This document shows, in pieces, positions 62,359 to 64,000 of a DNA stretch of 64,000 nt (the first letter of the stretch is position 1; each line of letters opens with the position of its first letter). The stretch comes from Rhizobium sp. Root1334 (GTDB lineage Bacteria > Pseudomonadota > Alphaproteobacteria > Rhizobiales > Rhizobiaceae), in NCBI RefSeq assembly GCF_001426665.1, contig NZ_LMEY01000023.1, positions 63,687 to 127,686 of the forward strand, given 5' to 3'. The notes beneath the pieces are model-generated. The model saw only the letters and a program-made list of their open reading frames with translations. It searched no databases and was not told where the DNA came from. The translations under genes were made by a program, and so were the position numbers.

Positions 62359-63465
62359 TTACTCGGCAGAAACGATCTTGCCAGCTTCCCACTTGTAGAG
62401 CGAGAAGCTCTGCGAGGTGAGGTCGCCGGTTTCGCCATAGGTGACGTCGCCGATGGCGGTCTTGATCGGTTCGCCGGTTTTCAGGGCAGCGGTGACGGCT
62501 GCGGCGTCTTCGGCGCTGCCGGCCTTCTCGATACCGGCCTTGATCACTTCAACGGCTGCATAGGCGTTGAGCGTAAAAGCTTCCGGCGGGATGTTGACGG
62601 CCTGAAGGGCTGCAACGGCTGCCTTCGAGCTGTCGTTCTTCAGAGCGTCGGCCGCGTTGGTGAAGACCGTGCCGGCACCTGCGTCTGCGCCGATAGCCCA
62701 GAATTCGGTGTTGGACAGGCCGTCGCCGCCGATGATCTGGATCTGAGCGCCGATATCATGCAGCTGGCGCACCAGAAGACCGGCTTCCGGGTGGTAGCCG
62801 CCGAAATAGAGTACGTCGACCTTTTCAGCCTTCAGGCGGGTGGTGAGCGCGCTGAGATCCTTGTCGCCGGGTGTCAGCGAATCGTTGAAGACTTCGGTGA
62901 CGCCACCGGCGTTCAGCGTTGCCTTGAAGGAATCGGCCAGACCCTTGCCGTAGGCGCCCTTGTCGTTGAGGATGCCGATGCGCTTGTCCTTGAACTGCTT
63001 CAGGACATAGGCTGCTGCGACTTCTGCCTGCTGGTCGTCACGGCCGCAGGTGCGCAGGATGGTGGCGAGGCCACGCTTGGTGAGGTCCGGCGTCGTCGCT
63101 GTCGGAGTGACCATCAGGATGCCGTTTTCAGCGAGAACGTCGGATGCCGGCATGGCAACGCCCGAGGTGACCGGGCCGACGACAAAGCGGATGCCTTCGC
63201 CGACGATCTGGTTGGCTGCCGAAACACCCTGCTTGGGTTCGCCGGCGTCGTCAGCCAGCTTCAGGACGACCTGTTCGCCGAGAATGCCGCCATTCTTGTT
63301 GATCTGATCGACGGCAACTTGGGCGCCGTTCTTGACCTGGTCGCCATAGGCGGCGACGGGGCCGGTCAGCGGCGCGATCAGGCCGATTACGATCTCGGCA
63401 TGGGCGAGCGGCGCAAAGACCAGCGAGGCCGCGAGCGTGGCGCCCGACAATGTCTTGAATTTCAT
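62359..63465 (-). CDS. Branched-chain amino-acid ABC binding protein (LivK type)
   Basis: This 368-residue periplasmic type I binding protein has a signal peptide ending PLAHA. Core blocks are [20 protein letters not shown] and [31 protein letters not shown] before the ATG is a very strong ribosome site. Ligands in this family include branched-chain amino acids and other small amides. No permease genes are adjacent; the protein may share a transporter encoded elsewhere. Confidence 0.92.
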   Translation of the reverse strand: MKFKTLSGATLAASLVFAPLAHAEIVIGLIAPLTGPVAAYGDQVKNGAQVAVDQINKNGGILGEQVVLKLADDAGEPKQGVSAANQIVGEGIRFVVGPVTSGVAMPASDVLAENGILMVTPTATTPDLTKRGLATILRTCGRDDQQAEVAAAYVLKQFKDKRIGILNDKGAYGKGLADSFKATLNAGGVTEVFNDSLTPGDKDLSALTTRLKAEKVDVLYFGGYHPEAGLLVRQLHDIGAQIQIIGGDGLSNTEFWAIGADAGAGTVFTNAADALKNDSSKAAVAALQAVNIPPEAFTLNAYAAVEVIKAGIEKAGSAEDAAAVTAALKTGEPIKTAIGDVTYGETGDLTSQSFSLYKWEAGKIVSAE

Positions 63466-63682
63466 CTTGCGTCTCCTTTGGTGGGTTTGTTCCCCGCAGT
63501 GCCAGCGCTTCGGCTGCCGGGCTGGGCGGGTGAGACCTGCCAGCCGGAAAGCAACGTCAGTTCTGTTGAGGTGTCCGCCTTCTGTGAACGGATCGATCCC
63601 ATGCTTCTCGTCTATGAACCCCGCCCGGATTCCGCAAGGCGATTTTTTGGGCAAAGTGCAAAATAATTGTTCAGATATTGCG

Positions 63683-63720
63683 CCAGACGGGACCGGGACC
63701 TCTGGTCCGGCCCCGTCTGG
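63683..63720. other. Long hairpin upstream of LivK-type gene
   Basis: A 9-bp outer stem (CCAGACGGG / CCCGTCTGG) encloses an inner stem CCGGGACC / GGTCCGG with one bulge. It lies between the aminotransferase stop and the binding-protein promoter and probably terminates the former. A T-run is lacking on the minus strand. Otherwise the 282-base gap 63466-63747 shows no gene. Confidence 0.6.
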
Positions 63721-63747
63721 ATGATTTTACGATCGTATCTTGTTCGT

Positions 63748-64000
63748 TTATGCGTTGGCGATCAGCACTTTGCGGATGCCGTCGACCAGTTCGTCGATCT
63801 CGGCCTTCGAGATGATCAACGGCGGCGAAAGGGCGATGATGTCGCCGGTGGTGCGGATCAGATAACCGCTTTCATAGGCCTTCAGGAAGGCGGAGAAGGC
63901 GCGTTTCGTCGGCTCTCCGGCGATCGGTGCCAGCTCGATCGCGCCAATCAGGCCGATATTGCGGATGTCGATCACATGCGGGCAGTCGCGCAGCGAATGC
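63748..64000 (-). CDS. Class III aminotransferase, C-terminal part
   Basis: These are the last 83 residues of a PLP aminotransferase of the omega-amino-acid:pyruvate type; the 5' part lies beyond the window. VIDIRNIGLIGAIELAPIAG, a small domain turn and LIRTTGDIIALSPPLIISKAEIDEL fit beta-alanine/omega-amino-acid transaminases. The catalytic lysine region is not in view, so the substrate cannot be judged. Confidence 0.85.
   Translation of the reverse strand, partial: HSLRDCPHVIDIRNIGLIGAIELAPIAGEPTKRAFSAFLKAYESGYLIRTTGDIIALSPPLIISKAEIDELVDGIRKVLIANA

Noticed and set aside
1-64000. tRNA, rRNA or insertion-sequence genes
   Set aside because: No T-arm consensus, cloverleaf, rRNA-like sequence or transposase was seen by eye; a dedicated tRNA or IS search would settle it.

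Overview
The window is a 64 kb piece of a Rhizobiaceae chromosome (Agrobacterium/Rhizobium/Sinorhizobium type). This rests on gene content: a gguA-gguB-gguC sugar locus, a BacA peptide transporter, a host-attachment protein, membrane urate hydroxylase PuuD with XdhABC, intergenic palindromic repeats of rhizobial style, high GC, and general-stress (EcfG/RpoE2-type) promoters. Species cannot be fixed from sequence alone. No rRNA, tRNA, CRISPR array, prophage or insertion sequence was seen.

Layout. (1) 1-6345, plus strand: the end of a chvE-ggu-type monosaccharide ABC transporter (gguA partial, gguB), gguC, an alpha-ketoglutarate semialdehyde dehydrogenase and arabonate dehydratase, which together form a non-phosphorylative pentose (L-arabinose type) pathway. 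The dehydrogenase carries a roughly 26-nt deletion that shifts its frame and makes it read into the next gene. (2) 6413-12745: two DMT transporters flank a secreted 14-residue-repeat protein and a permuted ATP-grasp / alpha-E / transglutaminase operon. (3) 12802-22015: RNA helicase, AlkC-like glycosylase, stress and envelope genes, an MttB-family methyltransferase, a divergent MnmD/FAD-oxidoreductase pair, a PRC-barrel protein and a 2H-phosphoesterase-like DUF1045 protein. (4) 22148-44063: purine catabolism (puuE-uraD-allA-hiuH on plus; guaD-puuD and xdhABC on minus). It is interrupted by an L-lactate-type dehydrogenase, an AraC regulator and a galactoside ABC transporter/GH42 beta-galactosidase operon. 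(5) 44288-54518: glpK, a flavin oxidoreductase, methionine aminopeptidase, MFS transporter, bacA, a polysaccharide deacetylase, NnrU, a YfgM-like protein and der. (6) 54540-64000: a PIN/Phd toxin-antitoxin pair, KDG kinase, GH13 alpha-glucosidase, a PLP enzyme with an Lrp/AsnC regulator, a GST, adenine deaminase, a LivK-type binding protein and a partial class III aminotransferase.

How it works together. Adenine deaminase, guanine deaminase, XdhABC, PuuD, HiuH, UraD, PuuE and AllA cover adenine/guanine through hypoxanthine/xanthine, urate, 5-hydroxyisourate, OHCU and allantoin, plus ureidoglycolate cleavage; the allantoate step is not in the window. The sugar loci feed pentoses to 2-oxoglutarate and galactosides to intracellular hydrolysis. 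Several cis elements stand out: AraC-type direct repeats 21 bp apart before the galactoside operon, an 11-bp-phased CGT array before glpK, two EcfG-like promoters, and two long palindromic elements inside operons. Non-ATG starts (TTG for the ATP-grasp, helicase and bacA genes; GTG for gguC and ade) were chosen from Shine-Dalgarno spacing and family N-termini.
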